Positions 1 to 8,737 are shown, numbered from the stretch's first letter. The stretch: DNA of 46,328 nucleotides from an uncultured Clostridia bacterium (GCA_947626765.1 CANQTQ010000011.1:1-46328), one strand, 5' to 3'. Numbers and translations: made by a program. The notes: generated from the letters alone by a model not told the origin.

Positions 1-79
1 TAAATTTAGCGAGCCTTCCTGTTTCAAGGAAAGCCCGTTATTTTTTATCTAAAAGTATTATCAAGTAACTATTTCTTTT

Positions 80-391
80 TTAATAATTAGTTGCATACCA
101 CCAACTAATTAGCACTATTATAATTGCAACTGTTATTGTAATAATAATCATAACAAGCCCACCTTTAGGGTCTCTTGGCTTTGCTTCTGATAAGTGTTGT
201 ATATTATCTAGTATTTGGTCTTTTGAATCTAATATACCATTAGCATATTCATTATCACTATTAGTTTGTGTACTTTGAGCAGTATTATTTTCCTCAATTG
301 GACTATTATATGTTGCTAATACTTTAAAATTCATTATAATTAATAATAATGTTAACAATAATATAATACTAAATACAATTTTTTTCTTCAT
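80..391 (-). CDS. Small two-TM hypothetical protein
   Basis: I do not recognise this 103-residue protein. It has a hydrophobic N-terminal segment (about residues 4-24, after a KKK start typical of an export signal or anchor), a polar Asn/Ser/Asp-rich middle, and a second strongly hydrophobic segment near the C-terminus ending in SWWYATNY. It is probably a membrane protein with a short loop. The frame stays open upstream, but the ATG at 391 is chosen because AAAGGAG lies at proper spacing before it and the upstream extension is low-complexity AT-rich translation. It points away from tRNA-Trp. Confidence 0.6.
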   Translation of the reverse strand: MKKKIVFSIILLLTLLLIIMNFKVLATYNSPIEENNTAQSTQTNSDNEYANGILDSKDQILDNIQHLSEAKPRDPKGGLVMIIITITVAIIIVLISWWYATNY

Positions 392-542
392 AAATAAGCT
401 CCTTTGTATTTTAATTAATTTTATATAATAATAATGTAAATGTAAAGTAATTTTTAAATTTTTTCTGATTTTTAAATTTTTTATAAAAATAGGTTGCATA
501 TTTAAAGCAAAACCTGTATAATAATTAAGTGTTAGCATTCAT

Positions 543-617
543 AGGGGTATAGTGTTAATGGTAGCACATCGGTCTCCAAAACCGCTTGTGAGGGTTCGAA
601 TCCTTCTACCCCTGCCA
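543..617 (+). tRNA. tRNA-Trp (anticodon CCA)
   Basis: The cloverleaf can be folded by eye. The acceptor arm AGGGGTA (543-549) pairs with TACCCCT (607-613), followed by discriminator G and an encoded CCA (615-617). The anticodon loop CTCCAAA has CCA at 576-578, and the T loop reads GGTTCGAATCC. The sequence closely resembles bacterial tRNA-Trp. It is the only tRNA I see in the window, so the tRNAs relevant to CGG decoding are elsewhere. Confidence 0.95.
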
Positions 618-749
618 CATTTTTTAATATGAAACTTATGTATTTTAATGGTGGTTTTATAGTTAGACTAAAACTAGGAGAAAATAACTAAAATTTTCTC
701 TTATTTTTATCAAAATTTTTATTTTGTAAAAAAGGAATAGTTAAAAATT

Positions 750-1214
750 ATGGAAAATTTAAAAGAACTAATAAAAAAAGTATGTAATAGAGAAGTTATT
801 TCTTATTTAATATTTGGTGTATTAACTACACTTGTTAATATTATTATATCTTATATATTAAAAGCTTTTTTACATATAGAAGAAAATATAGCTAGTACAA
901 TTGGTATTATAGCTTCTATTTTATTTGCATATTTTACAAACCGCAAATGGGTTTTTAAGTCTTATGCTAATACAGCAAAGGAAAAATGGATTGAATTTGG
1001 TAAATTTATTTTAGGTAGAAGTTTTACAATGGTTGTAGAAATTGTAGGAGTATTTTTATTAGTTGATGTAATTCACAGTTTTTATGGTATGTTTAGTGAT
1101 AATATAGCATTTTTAATAAATAAATGTATTATTACTGTTATTGTTATTATTCTTAATTTCTTTATTAGCAAATTTTTTGCTTTTAAAGATTTATCTAAAA
1201 AAGAAACAAAATAA
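750..1214 (+). CDS. GtrA-like membrane protein
   Basis: This 154-residue protein has four predicted membrane helices (about residues 17-38, 45-64, 84-108 and 122-146), with the conserved TNRKWVF motif between helices 2 and 3. This is the layout of the GtrA/DPMS family, small membrane proteins linked to transfer of lipid-linked sugars to cell-surface polymers. The family is known from this topology; the substrate cannot be told. A weak AAGGAA lies upstream of the ATG. The M23 peptidase gene follows on the same strand after about 50 bases, so both may act on the cell envelope. Confidence 0.8.
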   Translation: MENLKELIKKVCNREVISYLIFGVLTTLVNIIISYILKAFLHIEENIASTIGIIASILFAYFTNRKWVFKSYANTAKEKWIEFGKFILGRSFTMVVEIVGVFLLVDVIHSFYGMFSDNIAFLINKCIITVIVIILNFFISKFFAFKDLSKKETK

Positions 1215-1241
1215 TAATTATTTAAAAAAGTTAAATTGGGG

Positions 1242-1277
1242 GCTACTAGAAATGGAGGTATTTTAATGTCTAGTAGC
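1242..1277 (+). promoter_or_regulatory. Inverted repeat enclosing the RBS of the M23 gene
   Basis: GCTACTAGA (1242-1250) and TCTAGTAGC (1269-1277) are perfect inverted repeats. The 18-base loop holds the GGAGG ribosome binding site and the ATG of the M23 peptidase gene. The mRNA could fold into a hairpin presenting or hiding the start site. This is seen in sequence; a regulatory role is inference. Confidence 0.5.
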
Positions 1278-1862
1278 TTTTTTAAGTCTTTTACTACTTT
1301 CTTTACTCTTTTAATCTTTCTTATATTATTTTTAACTTGTTTTTTTGGTCCTAATATTATTTTAAGTTCTTCTAATTTAGATGATACCTATTATTCATTT
1401 GATTTAAGTAGTAAATATGTATGGCCTACTCCACGGTTATACTACTATTAATTCATATTTTGGAAACCGAACTTCTCCAACTGCTGGTGCATCAAGTTAT
1501 CATAAAGGAATTGATATTGGAGCCCCACAAGGTAGCAGCTTTATTGCTATTTGTAAAGGTAAAATTACATATACTGGCTTTTTAGGTGGAGGAGGTTATA
1601 CTATTACTCTTTCTGTTAATAATATGAAAATTACATATTGCCATGTTTCTCCTAATTTTATTGTAAAAGTGCGGTGATATTGTTGAAAAAGGAGAAGTTA
1701 TTGGTTATGTTGGTCCTAAAAATGTTTATGGTGTTCCACGGAAACCAATATAAAGACGCCAATGGTAATCCTACCAATGGCGCCACAACTGGACCTCATT
1801 TACATTTAGGCGTAAGAATTAATGATAAATACATTAATCCTTTAAATTTATTTGAAGAATAG
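1266..1862 (+). CDS. M23 family metallopeptidase, needs three +1 shifts at CGG
   Basis: This is a secreted peptidoglycan endopeptidase of the M23 (LytM-like) zinc family. In the conventional reading it is three fragments. Skipping one C at each of three in-frame CGG codons (1434, 1672, 1739) gives one continuous protein of 197 residues. It has an N-terminal hydrophobic segment (about residues 5-30), then PGYTTINSYFGNR and SYHKGIDIGAP (first zinc ligands His and Asp), VKVGDIVEKGEVIG, and finally TTGPHLHLG (HxH ligands). Every restored residue at a shift is a glycine conserved in the family. The ATG at 1266 follows GGAGG at good spacing. The three skipped bases total three, so start and stop are formally in the same frame. 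Confidence 0.85.
1434..1437 (+). other. CGGT shift site 1 (M23)
   Basis: Context is CCA CGG TTA; frame 0 stops five codons later. Reading CGGT as Gly restores PTPGYTTINSYFG. Confidence 0.88.
1672..1675 (+). other. CGGT shift site 2 (M23)
   Basis: Context is GTG CGG TGA; the current frame stops at once. Reading CGGT as Gly restores VKVGDIVEKGE. Confidence 0.88.
1739..1742 (+). other. CGGA shift site 3 (M23)
   Basis: Context is CCA CGG AAA; the current frame stops three codons after CGG. Reading CGGA as Gly restores GVPGNQYKDANGNP and leads into the HLHLG zinc motif. Confidence 0.88.
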
Positions 1863-1883
1863 TAATGCTTTAGCTGTTTTTAC

Positions 1884-2429
1884 TTACATATCATCATCAT
1901 CATTTTTTTCTTCATTTTCATCATCAGAATCTTCTGAATTTGCAGCTTCTTCATTTTCAGCATCAGCATCATAAGTTAAAGCTTGGTTTTTTATACAATC
2001 ACGATGGCAATGTGGACAATCATGTTCTTCATCATCATCTTCTGCATTCCAATCTAATTCAATAACATTATGACATTCTGGGCATTCTACTTCTATAACT
2101 GTATCACTATTTATGTCTGCTATAAAATCATGATTACAATAAGGGCATGTTATTTCAAATTCATAAGGTTCTTCATCTTCATAAATATCATTTTCAATGC
2201 CATCAACTATTTTTTGAACATCACTAATTTTGTTTTCTATTTGTTTTTGCTTTTCTTCTACATCTTTAACTCTAATGTCTGTAACATAAGTTAAACGATC
2301 TATAATGTCCATAAATATAATAGAAAGCTCTTGAAATTTAGTAATAACAAAATTTCTTTCTTTTTCATCTTTAATGTTTTCTTGTAATTCATTTAAAATT
2401 TTTTTATAACGACTTTTTAAATCTGACAT
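1884..2429 (-). CDS. CD1247-type zinc-ribbon protein
   Basis: This 181-residue protein has a helical, coiled-coil-like N-terminal half (about residues 5-80). Paired cysteines follow: CPYC (95-98) and CPEC (116-119) look like one zinc ribbon, and CPHCHRDC lies near 138-145. The tail is very acidic and ends in a run of Asp. It resembles the conserved clostridial protein annotated as CD1247 N-terminal domain, which is found beside efp as here. Its function is unknown. It starts about 20 bases downstream of the efp stop, so it is probably co-transcribed with efp. It could bind nucleic acid or a protein through the ribbon. Confidence 0.7.
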   Translation of the reverse strand: MSDLKSRYKKILNELQENIKDEKERNFVITKFQELSIIFMDIIDRLTYVTDIRVKDVEEKQKQIENKISDVQKIVDGIENDIYEDEEPYEFEITCPYCNHDFIADINSDTVIEVECPECHNVIELDWNAEDDDEEHDCPHCHRDCIKNQALTYDADAENEEAANSEDSDDENEEKNDDDDM

Positions 2430-2451
2430 GGTTTTGGCGACTTCCTTCCAA

Positions 2452-3018
2452 TTAAACTCTTTCCATATACTCGCCAGTTCTTGTATCTATACGAATAACA
2501 TCTCCAATATTTACAAACATTGGAACTGAAATTTCATAACCATTTTCTAGTGTTGCTGGTTTGCCTGAAGTAGTTGTTGTATTACCAGCAAATCCTGGTT
2601 CTGTATATGTAACTTGTAATTCAACAAACATTGGTGGTTCTACTGAAAATACATTTCCTTTATATGATAAAATTTTAACATTCATATTTTCTTTTAGGAA
2701 TTTTAAACTATCACCAAGTTGTTCTTTATTAAGTGGTAATTGTTCATATGTTTCATTATCCATAAAATAATAAATATCACTATCACTATATAAGTATTGC
2801 ATTTCTTTCTTTTCAATTTCTGCTGCTGGATATTTTTCAGATGGGTTAAATGTTTTTTCAATAACTGCTCCTGAAATTACATTTTTTAATTTTGTTCTAA
2901 CAAAAGCTGAACCCTTTCCTGGTTTTACATGTTGAAATTCAACTACTTTGAATACATTTCCATCCATTTCAAATGTTGTACCGTTTCTAAAATCTCCTGC
3001 CATATATACTTCTGCCAT
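2452..3018 (-). CDS. efp: Translation elongation factor P
   Basis: EF-P binds ribosomes stalled at polyproline and promotes peptide bond formation. At 188 residues it has the usual length and three beta-barrel domains. The N-terminal KOW-like domain carries the loop [10 protein letters not shown] with Lys35 at the tip, the position modified in many bacteria. The C-terminal OB fold ends with the typical [18 protein letters not shown]. The ATG at 3018 has an upstream AAAGGGG element. In clostridia it normally follows the Xaa-Pro aminopeptidase gene, as here, but the two are separated by 270 bases holding a tandem repeat. Confidence 0.97.
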   Translation of the reverse strand: MAEVYMAGDFRNGTTFEMDGNVFKVVEFQHVKPGKGSAFVRTKLKNVISGAVIEKTFNPSEKYPAAEIEKKEMQYLYSDSDIYYFMDNETYEQLPLNKEQLGDSLKFLKENMNVKILSYKGNVFSVEPPMFVELQVTYTEPGFAGNTTTTSGKPATLENGYEISVPMFVNIGDVIRIDTRTGEYMERV

Positions 3019-3112
3019 AATTAATTTCCCCTTTCAAATTTCATTTTATTATAACTTTTAATTACATACTTTATTATTATACACCTAATATTGCCTAAAA
3101 TCAAGTATTTTG

Positions 3113-3214
3113 TTTATAGCTATGCATTTACATTATTTATAGCTATGCATTTACATTGTTTATAGCTGTGCATTTACATTTGTTTTACATTTGTTTGTAG
3201 CTATACATTAACTT
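3113..3214. repeat. Tandem 23-base repeat between pepP and efp
   Basis: Three adjacent near-identical 23-base units (3113-3135, 3136-3158, 3159-3181) contain the core TAGCTATGCATTTACATT. A diverged fourth (about 3193-3214) follows after a short insertion. No gene is visible in 3019-3289; the array occupies much of it. It lies upstream of efp, so it may affect its transcription (inference). Confidence 0.8.
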
Positions 3215-3289
3215 ATTTACAGTTTATTATAAATATATACTAACATATTTCTAAGTACTTCAAAGCAATGCAATAAAGACCTTTTTTCA

Positions 3290-4354
3290 TTACCCTACTA
3301 CTATATAATTCTTATCTGATTTTGTTAAATTTATACAACCAGATTTTGTAATTAATGTAGTATCTTCTATTCTAACTCCAAATTCTCCTGGTAAATATAT
3401 TCCAGGCTCATTTGTAATTACCATATTTGCTTTTAAGCTATTATCATTTTTTTGATTTATAAAAGGATGTTCATGAATTTCTAGTCCTACACCATGACCT
3501 AAGCTATGAACTAAACTGTAGCCATGTAGCCTAAAATCATTATCTACATTTCTGAAAAGAATTCTAATGTCTGTACCCTCTTTCATATCTTTTTCAGTTT
3601 TTAACTGATTTTCAAGAACTAAATCATAAATAGGTTTAATATTTTCTGGAACAAAACCTGCAAATATTGTTCTTGTCATGTCTGAGCAATATCCTTTATA
3701 TTTAGAACCAAAGTCAATTGTAATTGGGTCTCCTGGTTCTATCTTTTTATCTGTAGTTTTAGCATGTGGTTTAGATGAATTTTTTCCAGATGCAACTATA
3801 GTTTCAAATGAAAGACCATCTGCTCCATTTTCAAAAAAGTATTTTTCTATTTCATAAGCAATTTGTTTTTCTGTCATGCCAATTTTTATAAATTTAATTA
3901 AATGACTAAAGCAATTATCTGTAATGTCACAAGCTTTTTGAATAAGTTTAACTTCTTCTTCATCTTTAAACATTCTTTGCTTTTCTAAAATGCCATCTGT
4001 TTCTTCTAAATTATTTGCTTTATATCTTTCCATATATTTTTTATAAGTTGCATAAGTAATATAATCTTCTTCAAATCCAACATTTTCACAAAAGGAGAAA
4101 AAGTTTTCATAGTCATACTTATTAATATCTACTACATTAGAAACAATTATTTCATCATCTATTGTTAATATTGATTTAACTTCTTCTAAGTATCTGCTAT
4201 CTGTTATGTAGTAATTTTCTTTTCTAGTAATAAGTAAAACTCCCTCAGCATTAATTCCTGTTAAATACCTAACATTAACAGGATTAGACACAATCATTCC
4301 TTGCATATTTAGTCCATTAAGCTTTTCTCTTAACCACTTAATTTTTGTGTTCAA
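3290..4354 (-). CDS. pepP: Xaa-Pro aminopeptidase (M24 family)
   Basis: This is a cytoplasmic metallopeptidase that removes an N-terminal residue ahead of proline. The N-terminal creatinase-like domain (about residues 1-130) is followed by a pita-bread catalytic domain. The metal ligands are visible: TIDFG and CSDMTRT (two Asp), HSLGHGVG (His), TNEPGIY (Glu) and GVRIED (Glu). Length is about 354 residues, normal for the short Gram-positive form. The start is set at the TTG at 4354, because AGGTG precedes it by about six bases. A GTG at 4363 is the alternative but lacks a good ribosome binding site. It lies in the same orientation as efp downstream and the prepilin peptidase upstream. Confidence 0.93.
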   Translation of the reverse strand: MNTKIKWLREKLNGLNMQGMIVSNPVNVRYLTGINAEGVLLITRKENYYITDSRYLEEVKSILTIDDEIIVSNVVDINKYDYENFFSFCENVGFEEDYITYATYKKYMERYKANNLEETDGILEKQRMFKDEEEVKLIQKACDITDNCFSHLIKFIKIGMTEKQIAYEIEKYFFENGADGLSFETIVASGKNSSKPHAKTTDKKIEPGDPITIDFGSKYKGYCSDMTRTIFAGFVPENIKPIYDLVLENQLKTEKDMKEGTDIRILFRNVDNDFRLHGYSLVHSLGHGVGLEIHEHPFINQKNDNSLKANMVITNEPGIYLPGEFGVRIEDTTLITKSGCINLTKSDKNYIVVG

Positions 4355-4381
4355 TAAAATCACCTACCAACTTATATTTTA

Positions 4382-5128
4382 TTATCCTTGGTACATTCCT
4401 AAAGTGAAAATTTTAAAGACAACTGTTATTAATAATTCAAATGGTGTAAAAATTACAATTAAACAAGATGCTACAATAAACGGTCCAAATGGAATATATT
4501 CATTTATTTGTTTTCTTCTAAATATTAAAATTCCAATACTAATAATTGCTGCAAGCAAAAAAGCTATTACTGAAACTATTATAATTGGGAACCAACCAAA
4601 AAATAGTCCTAAAACTCCCATTAGCTTAACATCTCCAAAGCCCATTGCTTCTTTTCCAGCAATTAAACCTCCTATTGAATTTATAATTAAGAAAATTCCG
4701 CCTCCTACAAGCATTCCTAATATGTTATCTGTAAATATATTTAAGCCACGGCTTGTGTCTGATATTGCTGTTATGAATGTGAAAAATAGTCCTGTTTCAA
4801 ATAATGTTAAATTTAGTCTATTTGGAATAATTTGAAGTTTCAAGTCAATGCAAAATACACTTAAAAGCATTGGAAGTAAAATTGCATATTGCAGAAAAGT
4901 TATACTTACTCCAAACATATATAGTAATACTATATATGAAATAGCAGTAATTGTTATTAATATATATTTTGGTTTGTAACTTTTTAAATATTCTGTAAAA
5001 AATTGTTTTGAAAAAACTTTTTTATATTCAGGTAGAGCTTTATTGCACCAATCTACAAATTGACCTACAAATAAACCTACTATTCCTACTAATACATAAT
5101 TTAAAATATGAATATCATTTATATACAT
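4382..5128 (-). CDS. A24 type IV prepilin peptidase-like protein
   Basis: This is an integral membrane aspartic peptidase, 248 residues with about seven or eight hydrophobic segments. The two catalytic aspartates are seen in FCIDLKLQIIPN and in GFGDVKLMG, the diagnostic A24 motif. The family cuts the leader of prepilins or pseudopilins. The N-terminal CxxC zinc motif of the methylating bifunctional enzymes is absent, so it is probably a peptidase only. No pilin gene is visible nearby. The ATG at 5128 has AAAGGAG at good spacing. Confidence 0.85.
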   Translation of the reverse strand: MYINDIHILNYVLVGIVGLFVGQFVDWCNKALPEYKKVFSKQFFTEYLKSYKPKYILITITAISYIVLLYMFGVSITFLQYAILLPMLLSVFCIDLKLQIIPNRLNLTLFETGLFFTFITAISDTSRGLNIFTDNILGMLVGGGIFLIINSIGGLIAGKEAMGFGDVKLMGVLGLFFGWFPIIIVSVIAFLLAAIISIGILIFRRKQINEYIPFGPFIVASCLIVIFTPFELLITVVFKIFTLGMYQG

Positions 5129-5151
5129 ATAATGCTCCTTTTAACTTTAGT

Positions 5152-5655
5152 TTATTTATTTTTTTCTATTTTCTTTAGATATTTATTTATAATAACTTGC
5201 TCTATTGGTCTTTTTATTTTTGTTATAAATATGTCTTTTTTATCTATTGGCTTTACTAAAATAGGAAACATATTGCTTTTATTTGCTCCTATTACATCTG
5301 TTAAAATTTGGTCTCCTACTACTCCAATTTCATTTGGCTGCAATTTTAATATTTCTTTTGCTTTATTGAATCCATTTTTTAGAGGCTTTTGAGCAAAATA
5401 TATGTATGGAATATCTAAAATATTTGCTACTTTTTCTACTTTTTGTTTATTATTTGTGTTTGATAATATACATAGTTTTATTCCTTGTGATTTTAAATCT
5501 TCTGCCCAGCTTTCCAAATCCTCTAATAGATTTTTATTATAATCTATTAAAGTATTATCTACATCTAAAATAAGACCTTTTAAATTATATTTATTTAATA
5601 TAGAAATATTAATTTCTTTTACATTGTTTAAATAAAGCTTTGGATATAATATCAT
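5152..5655 (-). CDS. YqeG-family HAD IIIA phosphatase
   Basis: This 167-residue protein of the haloacid dehalogenase superfamily has motif I LDVDNTLI (catalytic Asp pair), motif II LCILSNTNN, and motif III/IV with Lys in FAQKPLKNGF and GVVGDQILTD. The order and length match the YqeG family IIIA phosphatases of Firmicutes; the physiological substrate is not known. It is followed by the prepilin peptidase gene on the same strand after about 20 bases. Confidence 0.88.
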   Translation of the reverse strand: MILYPKLYLNNVKEINISILNKYNLKGLILDVDNTLIDYNKNLLEDLESWAEDLKSQGIKLCILSNTNNKQKVEKVANILDIPYIYFAQKPLKNGFNKAKEILKLQPNEIGVVGDQILTDVIGANKSNMFPILVKPIDKKDIFITKIKRPIEQVIINKYLKKIEKNK

Positions 5656-5741
5656 GATGCCTCCATTTTTTTACGTACTTTTCTTTCATTATATTATCAA
5701 TACGTTTAAATTTTGTCAAGGAGAAGATTTTTTTGCATAAA

Positions 5742-5766
5742 AAAACTCCATTTATGATGGAGTTTT
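5742..5766. terminator. Bidirectional hairpin terminator
   Basis: AAAACTCCAT and ATGGAGTTTT pair around a short loop and are bounded by A-runs and T-runs. It can serve the minus-strand remnant at 5773-6159. Confidence 0.75.
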
Positions 5767-5772
5767 AAGCAA

Positions 5773-6159
5773 CTATTTAGTTTCTAATATTTCTTCTTTT
5801 TCTAATCCTGTTATTTTCATTACTCTTTCCAATTCTATTCCTTCTGCTAACATTTTTTTAGCTGTTTCTAATTTTCCTTGTTTTATTCCTCGTCTTTCTG
5901 CGCTTGACATTCCTGTGTTATAGTCTAATATTGCTTTTTCTCTAAACCATGCCATTCTCTCCCTGTACTCTGCTCTACTCATTGTTTTTAGCTTTGTTCC
6001 TACTTCTTTTAATTCTTTATTCTTTTTCATTTTTTCCTTCACCCTTTCTGATTCTGGATTATCTATAAAGAATAACCAGTCTAATAGTTCTCCATCTACT
6101 TCTTCTTTCCACTTTATTTTATTTAATTCCAGTATAACAATTTCTAACTTATCTGTCAA
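5773..6159 (-). pseudogene. C-terminal remnant of an Rpn/PD-(D/E)XK family transposase-nuclease
   Basis: The 128 residues match the C-terminal part of the Rpn-type (recombination-promoting nuclease / putative transposase) family: FFIDNPES, SRAEYRERMAWFREKAILDY, and the SSAERRGIKQGKLETAKKML tail helix. The catalytic N-terminal nuclease half, roughly 150-200 residues in full-length members, is missing, and the 70 bases upstream hold no matching coding sequence. It is therefore most likely a decayed insertion. It could be a short surviving protein, since the frame is intact and the start follows an AT-rich stretch. Confidence 0.65.
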
Positions 6160-6230
6160 TATTAACTTCCTGTTTTTCTCCTCTATTATTTTCCACTTTG
6201 TTACATATAATTGCTATTTTTATAGCTCAC

Positions 6231-6920
6231 CTATTTACAAAATCTATGTTTTCCAATAGTTATAGTCATTGGTCTTGACCAAATCCATTTATTTGTTGCT
6301 GTATTAGGATTAAAATAATAAATTGCCCCATAAGTTGGGTCCCAGCCATTTAATGCATCTTGTGCTGCTTTTTTTGCTGTAGAATTTGGAGTTAAATTTA
6401 TTTGTCCATCTGATACTGCTGTAAATGCTCCTGGTTGATAAATAACGCCTGCTACAGAGTTAGGAAATTTGCTACTTTTTACCCTATTTAATACTACAGC
6501 AGCAATTGCTACTTGTCCTGTGTATGGTTCTCCTCTTGCTTCTCCATAAATTATTCTTGTAAGTAAATTTAAGTCATTAGAAGTAGTTGAGCCAGAGCCA
6601 GAATTATTAGAAGAACTAGAAATTCCCATTGCTGCTAATGTTTTTGCACCTGCAATTCCATCTACCGTTAGTCCATTTTTAGACTGAAAATATCTAACTG
6701 CTGCTTGCGTTTGGCTGCCATAAATTCCATCTATGCTGCCTTTATAATAGCCCCATCTTTTTAATTTTGTTTGTATTTGTGTTACTTCATTACCTCTAGA
6801 GCCATATTTAGATAATGCTTCTAATTCATTATTTCTAAAGAATATATTATATGAAATAAATAAACTAAATGTAAGCATAATTATTATCATCATTATAATT
6901 TTCTTTTTATTTTTACGCAT
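6231..6920 (-). CDS. sleB: Spore cortex-lytic enzyme SleB-like
   Basis: SleB is a lytic transglycosylase that degrades spore cortex peptidoglycan at germination. From the ATG at 6920 there is a KNKKK start plus one membrane or signal segment (about residues 6-26). A peptidoglycan-binding repeat follows (YGSRGNEVTQIQ through DGIAGAKTLAAMG), then a Ser/Asn/Gly linker, then a hydrolase_2 domain with IIYGEARGEPYTGQVA (catalytic Glu region) and IYYFNPNTATNKWIWSR. An in-frame start at 6965 would add 15 residues but has no good ribosome binding site. This gene supports a spore-former. Confidence 0.88.
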   Translation of the reverse strand: MRKNKKKIIMMIIIMLTFSLFISYNIFFRNNELEALSKYGSRGNEVTQIQTKLKRWGYYKGSIDGIYGSQTQAAVRYFQSKNGLTVDGIAGAKTLAAMGISSSSNNSGSGSTTSNDLNLLTRIIYGEARGEPYTGQVAIAAVVLNRVKSSKFPNSVAGVIYQPGAFTAVSDGQINLTPNSTAKKAAQDALNGWDPTYGAIYYFNPNTATNKWIWSRPMTITIGKHRFCK

Positions 6921-6926
6921 AAAAAT

Positions 6927-6974
6927 ACACCACTTTCTGATTAATTTTATACATATTTTAACCAAAAGTGGTGT
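6927..6974. promoter_or_regulatory. 10-bp inverted repeat between fhs and sleB
   Basis: ACACCACTTT (6927-6936) and AAAGTGGTGT (6965-6974) are perfect inverted repeats, 28 bases apart. On the minus strand the distal arm contains the GTGGTGT that would act as the sleB ribosome binding site and is followed by five Ts. It may be an fhs terminator, a structure that hides the sleB ribosome binding site, or both. Confidence 0.5.
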
Positions 6975-6983
6975 TTTTATACA

Positions 6984-8645
6984 TTAGAAAATTCCTACAA
7001 TATTTCCGTTTTCATCTAAGTCTATTTTTTCTGCTGATGGAACTTTTGGAAGTCCTGGCATTGTAACAATTTTTCCTGTTAATACTACTATAAATTCTGC
7101 ACCTGTTCTTAATACTACATCTTGTACATGAATGTTAAATGGTTCTTTACATTCTAAGTTTTTAGCATCATCTGAAAAAGAGTATTGTGTTTTTGCAATA
7201 CAAACTGGTAAATTGCTATAACCTAATTCTTCAATTTCTTTTATTTTTTTAATAGCTTCTTCTGAAATTTCTACATCTTGCGCTCCATAAACTTTAGTAG
7301 CAACTGCTTTTATTTTTTCTATTATAGGTGTTTCTAGTTCATAAGCGTAAGTAAAGTTATATGGTTTTTCTACTAATTTTACTATTTTTTCTGCTAAATC
7401 TTTAGCTCCTTCTCCACCTTTTTCCCAGCTTTCTATTAAGCTTAAATCAATTCCTTTTTCATTTAATTTTTCTTTTAAGAAATTAATTTCTTTTTCTGTG
7501 TCATGTGTGTATCTATTAATTCCTACAATTATATTTAAACCATAACGGTCTTTTAGGTTTTCTACATGTCTTTCTAGGTTTGCAAATCCTCTTTCTAAAT
7601 ATTCTATACTTTCTTCTTTTATATTTTCTTTTGGCATTCCACCATGATATTTTAATGCTTTAATTGTTGCTACACATACTACTGCATCTGGTTTTATATT
7701 TGCTTTTCTACATTTTATGTCTAAGAACTTTTCTGCTCCTAAGTCTGCACCAAATCCAGCTTCTGTAACGACATAATCTCCTAATTTTAAAGCAAGTTTT
7801 GTTGCTATTACACTATTGCAACCATGAGCAATATTTGCAAATGGTCCACCATGTACTATTGCAGGTGTATGTTCTAAGCTTTGTACTAAATTTGGATTTA
7901 TTGCATCTTTTAAAAGAACTGTCATTGCTCCATCTGCTTTTAGGTCTCTTGCAGTAATAGGTTTATTTTCTTTTGTATAACCTACTATAATATTTCCTAG
8001 TCTTCTTTTTAAATCATTTATATCTGTTGCTAAACAAAAAATTGCCATAATTTCAGATGCAACAGAAATATCAAATCCATCCATTCTTGGTACAACATTT
8101 TTTTCTTTAGAAAGACCTGTATCAACAGCTCTTAATTGTCTATCATTTAAGTCAACACATCTTTTCCAAACAACTCTGTCAAAGCCTAGTTCATTTCCAA
8201 AATATATATGATTATCTATCATACTAGATAATAAATTATTTGCAGATGTAATTGCATGAATATCTCCAGTAAAGTGTAAGTTTATATCTTCCATTGGAGC
8301 TATTTGACTATGTCCACCACCTGTTGCTCCGCCTTTTATACCAAAAACTGGTCCTAAAGATGGCTCTCTTAAAGCAAGTACTGCATTTTTACCTATTTTT
8401 CTTAATCCATCTACTAGTCCAACTGCCATTGTTGTTTTTCCTTCTCCAAGTGGAGTTGGATTAATTGCAGTAACTAATATTAGTTTTCCATTTTTTTTAT
8501 TTTCTAGTCTTTCATATACTTTAGGAGAAATTTTTGCTTTATATTTTCCATATTGTTCTAGTTCATCTTCCTTTATATTAACACTTTCTGCTATTTTTGT
8601 AATAGGCTTTAATTCAGTATTTCTTGCTATTTCTATATCTTCCAT
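6984..8645 (-). CDS. fhs: Formate--tetrahydrofolate ligase
   Basis: This enzyme makes 10-formyl-tetrahydrofolate from formate, ATP and THF, feeding purine synthesis and, in acetogens, the methyl branch of the Wood-Ljungdahl pathway. At 553 residues it is full length. The P-loop-like motif NPTPLGEGKTT (about residues 62-72) and GIKGGATGGGHSQ are diagnostic of the family. folD, the next step in one-carbon metabolism, lies at 21,870-22,715 but is not in an operon with it. The ATG at 8645 has AGGAATT upstream. Confidence 0.97.
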   Translation of the reverse strand: MEDIEIARNTELKPITKIAESVNIKEDELEQYGKYKAKISPKVYERLENKKNGKLILVTAINPTPLGEGKTTMAVGLVDGLRKIGKNAVLALREPSLGPVFGIKGGATGGGHSQIAPMEDINLHFTGDIHAITSANNLLSSMIDNHIYFGNELGFDRVVWKRCVDLNDRQLRAVDTGLSKEKNVVPRMDGFDISVASEIMAIFCLATDINDLKRRLGNIIVGYTKENKPITARDLKADGAMTVLLKDAINPNLVQSLEHTPAIVHGGPFANIAHGCNSVIATKLALKLGDYVVTEAGFGADLGAEKFLDIKCRKANIKPDAVVCVATIKALKYHGGMPKENIKEESIEYLERGFANLERHVENLKDRYGLNIIVGINRYTHDTEKEINFLKEKLNEKGIDLSLIESWEKGGEGAKDLAEKIVKLVEKPYNFTYAYELETPIIEKIKAVATKVYGAQDVEISEEAIKKIKEIEELGYSNLPVCIAKTQYSFSDDAKNLECKEPFNIHVQDVVLRTGAEFIVVLTGKIVTMPGLPKVPSAEKIDLDENGNIVGIF

Positions 8646-8666
8646 TTTTACTATAATTCCTCGTAT

Positions 8667-8703
8667 AATATATTTAGGTTTTTAAAAGGTTACCCATAAA
8701 CCT
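8667..8703. repeat. Short dispersed repeat, copy 1
   Basis: This stretch reads ATATTTAGGTTTTT, AAGGTTA, ACC, ATAAACCT in order. A close second copy is at 9657-9698. AGGTTT and AAACCT can pair, so both may be small hairpins. They bracket the region that also holds the long palindrome and the divergent PAP2-like and xseB genes. Confidence 0.55.
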
Positions 8704-8737
8704 TCATATAACAACTATTTCATAATATAACTGTTAT

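Noticed and set aside
3113..3214. CRISPR array
   Set aside because: The units are contiguous without spacers and no cas genes are present.
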